The translations under genes were made by a program, and so were the position numbers. DNA of 64,000 nucleotides from Rubrivivax sp. (GTDB taxonomy: Bacteria; Pseudomonadota; Gammaproteobacteria; Burkholderiales; Burkholderiaceae_C), in the NCBI GenBank assembly GCA_027491255.1, contig JAIXWM010000020.1, positions 1 through 64,000 of the forward strand, written 5' to 3'. A model generated the notes under the pieces. The model did not search any database, was not told where the DNA came from, and saw only the letters and a list, made by a program, of their open reading frames with translations. Shown here piece after piece: positions 59,201-62,200 of this stretch. How positions within the stretch are numbered: position 1 is the stretch's first letter; the number at the start of each line of letters is the position of its first letter.

Positions 59201-62200
59201 TGGCTGTAGCGCCCGGTGTCGGGGCTGAAGCTCGTGCCGAGCGCGCCGCGCAGCAGCATGCCCTCGTAGCTGCGCCAGGCCGGCCCGCGCGCCGCTCCGA
59301 ACAGCCCGGTGCCGTCGTCGTAGCGCGCCAGGGAAGACCAGTCGCGGTCGAGGAAGGGCACTTCGGCCCAGCTCGTGCCGGCGGCGTCCATCTGCAGCGT
59401 CAGCGCGCCGGTGTACGACGGGTACTGGGGGGCGGCCGCATGCCGCACCATGGCGGTGCTGGCGTCCGGGTCGGCCGGCACGACGCCGATCTGCATGCCG
59501 AAGCCGCGACCGCCCTTGCCGGTGAAGGTCAGCAGGGCGCCGCTGCCGCTCACCGCCACCTCGACCCCGGCGGTCTGGGGCTGACGCGCGAGCAGCGCGT
59601 CGAGTTCCTGCTGCACCTTGTCGATTTGGGTCTGGATCTCGGCCTTCTTCTGGGCGTCGGCCGTCATGGCCTGGCCGAACAACAGGAAGCCCCGCTCGCC
59701 AAGCTTGGCCTGGTACTGGGCGCTGAGCGCCTGGGGCTCGTCGAAGAGCTTGCGCAGCTTCGCGCCGATGTTCTCGCGCGTCTTGGCCGCGTTGCCGGCG
59801 ACGACATCGGCCGCCACGACCTCATAGCTGATCGTGCGCGGGTTCAGGCCGCGGATCTCGATGCGGTCCCCGATCGAGAACGTGCCATCCAGGAGCACCG
59901 AATCGATCTGCTGGGTGGCGGTGCCGAGCCAGCTGGCCGGACGCGCCTCTCGGCTGGCCGTGAAGCGGCCTGAGGCACTGGTCACGAACGACAAGGACGC
60001 CCATCCGCCGTCCACCGGCGCGCCGCCGATCTCGCTGCGGCCCTTCAGCACCAGCCACTCGCCGACGGCCTCAGCGCTGACCAGCGGCGCAAGCGCGTTG
60101 ACGGCCTCGGCCATGCGCTTGACCACGTTCTGCCGCACCTGCTCGGCGCTGGCCCGGCCCCCGCCACCCATACCGTCCACAGTCAGGTCGGCGTCCTGGA
60201 CGACGACGGTAATGCCGCCCCAGCCAAGGCCCCGGATCTGGATCAGGTTGCCGCGCCTGAAATCGCCCTCGAAGCGCACCGCGTCGAAGTTGAAGGGGCG
60301 CTGCGAGTCGGCGGTCAGCAGCACGCCATCGGCCATCACGGCCACATCGACGTAGCGGTCCTCGTGGACGGGCTGGACGCTCCAGGTCTCGCCGCCGTCG
60401 CGCGACACCACCATACCGCCGCCGTTGACCACCGCGGCGATCACCAGGCCGCCGTCGGCCTCGGCCATCGCCACCGAACGGTAGGCCGGGCCCGTGGGCG
60501 CGTCGGTGCGCGCCCAGTTCGCGCCGCCGTTCGTCGACAGCCACAGCCCACCGTCGGGGCCGGCGGCCGCGGCGACCAGGGTGTCGCCCAGGCGGGCGAC
60601 GTCGGTCCAGGCCAGCGGCTGGTCCAGCGTCAGGCCGGCGGACTCGGCCTCGGTCGCGATGACGAGCGCGAACTCCAGATCGGAAAGCGAGAAGCCGACC
60701 GCGTCGGCGCCAGGCGTGTCGTCGCTGTCGATGTCGCCGTCGCCGTCGCTGTCGACCAGCGGCCCGCCGTTGAGCCCGGCGAAGGCCTGCAGACCCGTGC
60801 CGCCGACGGTCAGCACGTCGTGCAGGCGGCGCGTGCCGTCGTCGAGCTGCAGGGTCTGCGTGGACTTCTCGAAGCCCAGCGAACCGGCGGCGTAGACGAA
60901 GCCGCCGAGCTGCAGCTCGACATCGGCGCTGGCGCGCAGCAGCTCGCCGCGGTCGGCATCGACGTCCAGCACGCGGCTGGAGCCCGTGCCGGTGAGCACG
61001 GGCCAAGGGTCTGCGGCCAGGTCCAGGACCTTGGCGTTGGCCGACTGGCCCTGCGCCAGGCCGCTGACCTGGTTGACCTCGACCAGCAGATCGCTGGCCG
61101 ACAGCTTCAGCGTGTCGCCGCCGATGAAGCGCACCGCCCCGGCCGAGGCCTCCAGCGCCACCCAGCGCGCGCCCGCCATCGTCGCCGAGTCGGCCACGGT
61201 GCCCGCCAGCGCGAGCGCGATCTCGGCGTTCTCCAGGGCGAAGCCGCGCGCGTCGGCGTTCGGCGTGTCCAGCGCGTCGATGACGCCGTCGACGTTGCTG
61301 TCGACGAAGTACGGGCCGCCGACACCGGCAAAGGCGCTCAGACCGGCACCGCCGAGGGTCAGCGCGTCGACGTCGACGCGGCTGCCGTCGGCCAGCGTCA
61401 CGGTGCGCGTGAACTTCTCGACCCCGAGCGTGCCGCGGGCCTGGACGAAACCGCCGACGTCGAGCTCGAAGCCGCCCGAGGCGCGCACCGACTCGCCCTT
61501 GGCGCCGTCGAGCTGCAGCATGGTCGAGCTGCGGTAGCCGGTGGCCACGTCGAAGCCGCGGGCGGAGAAGTCCAGCACCTGGGCGCGCTCCAGGCCGGTG
61601 CTCACCCCGTCGACCTGGTTGATCGCGACCTCGACGTCGCGCGCCAGCGCGGTGACCGAGGGCACGCCCACCAGCGCTGCCTCGGACAGCCGGGCCTCCA
61701 GTGCGATCCAGCTGCGCGGCGCCTCGAGCGCGCGCTCCCAGCCGAGCACGAGCCCGAACTCGCCGCCCACCGCCGACAGGCCCAGCGCGTCGGGGTCGGC
61801 GGCGTCCTGGCGGTCGACGAGCCCGTCGCCGTTGGTGTCGCTGCGGTAGGGGCCGTTGACGCCGACGAACACCTCCAGACCGGTGCCGCCCACGGTCAGC
61901 ACGTCGGCCTGTGCGGTCGAGCCGTCTGCCAGACGCATCGCCGCGCTCGACTTCTCGATCGCGATCGTGCCGCCGGCGTGGAAGAAGCCCGCCAGCTCGA
62001 TGTCCACGCCCGCGGTGGCGCGCAGCATCGACCCGCGCTCGCCGTCGAAGGCCAGCGTCAGGCTCTTGCCGGTGCCGGTGGCGATCTGCAGATTCCGGTT
62101 GTCCTCGACCTCGGCGGTCGACCGGTCGGCGAAATCGAGCACCTGTTCGCGCGCCAGCACGAGGCTCGTGCTCACGGTGGCGCCGGTGGAGACCACGCCC

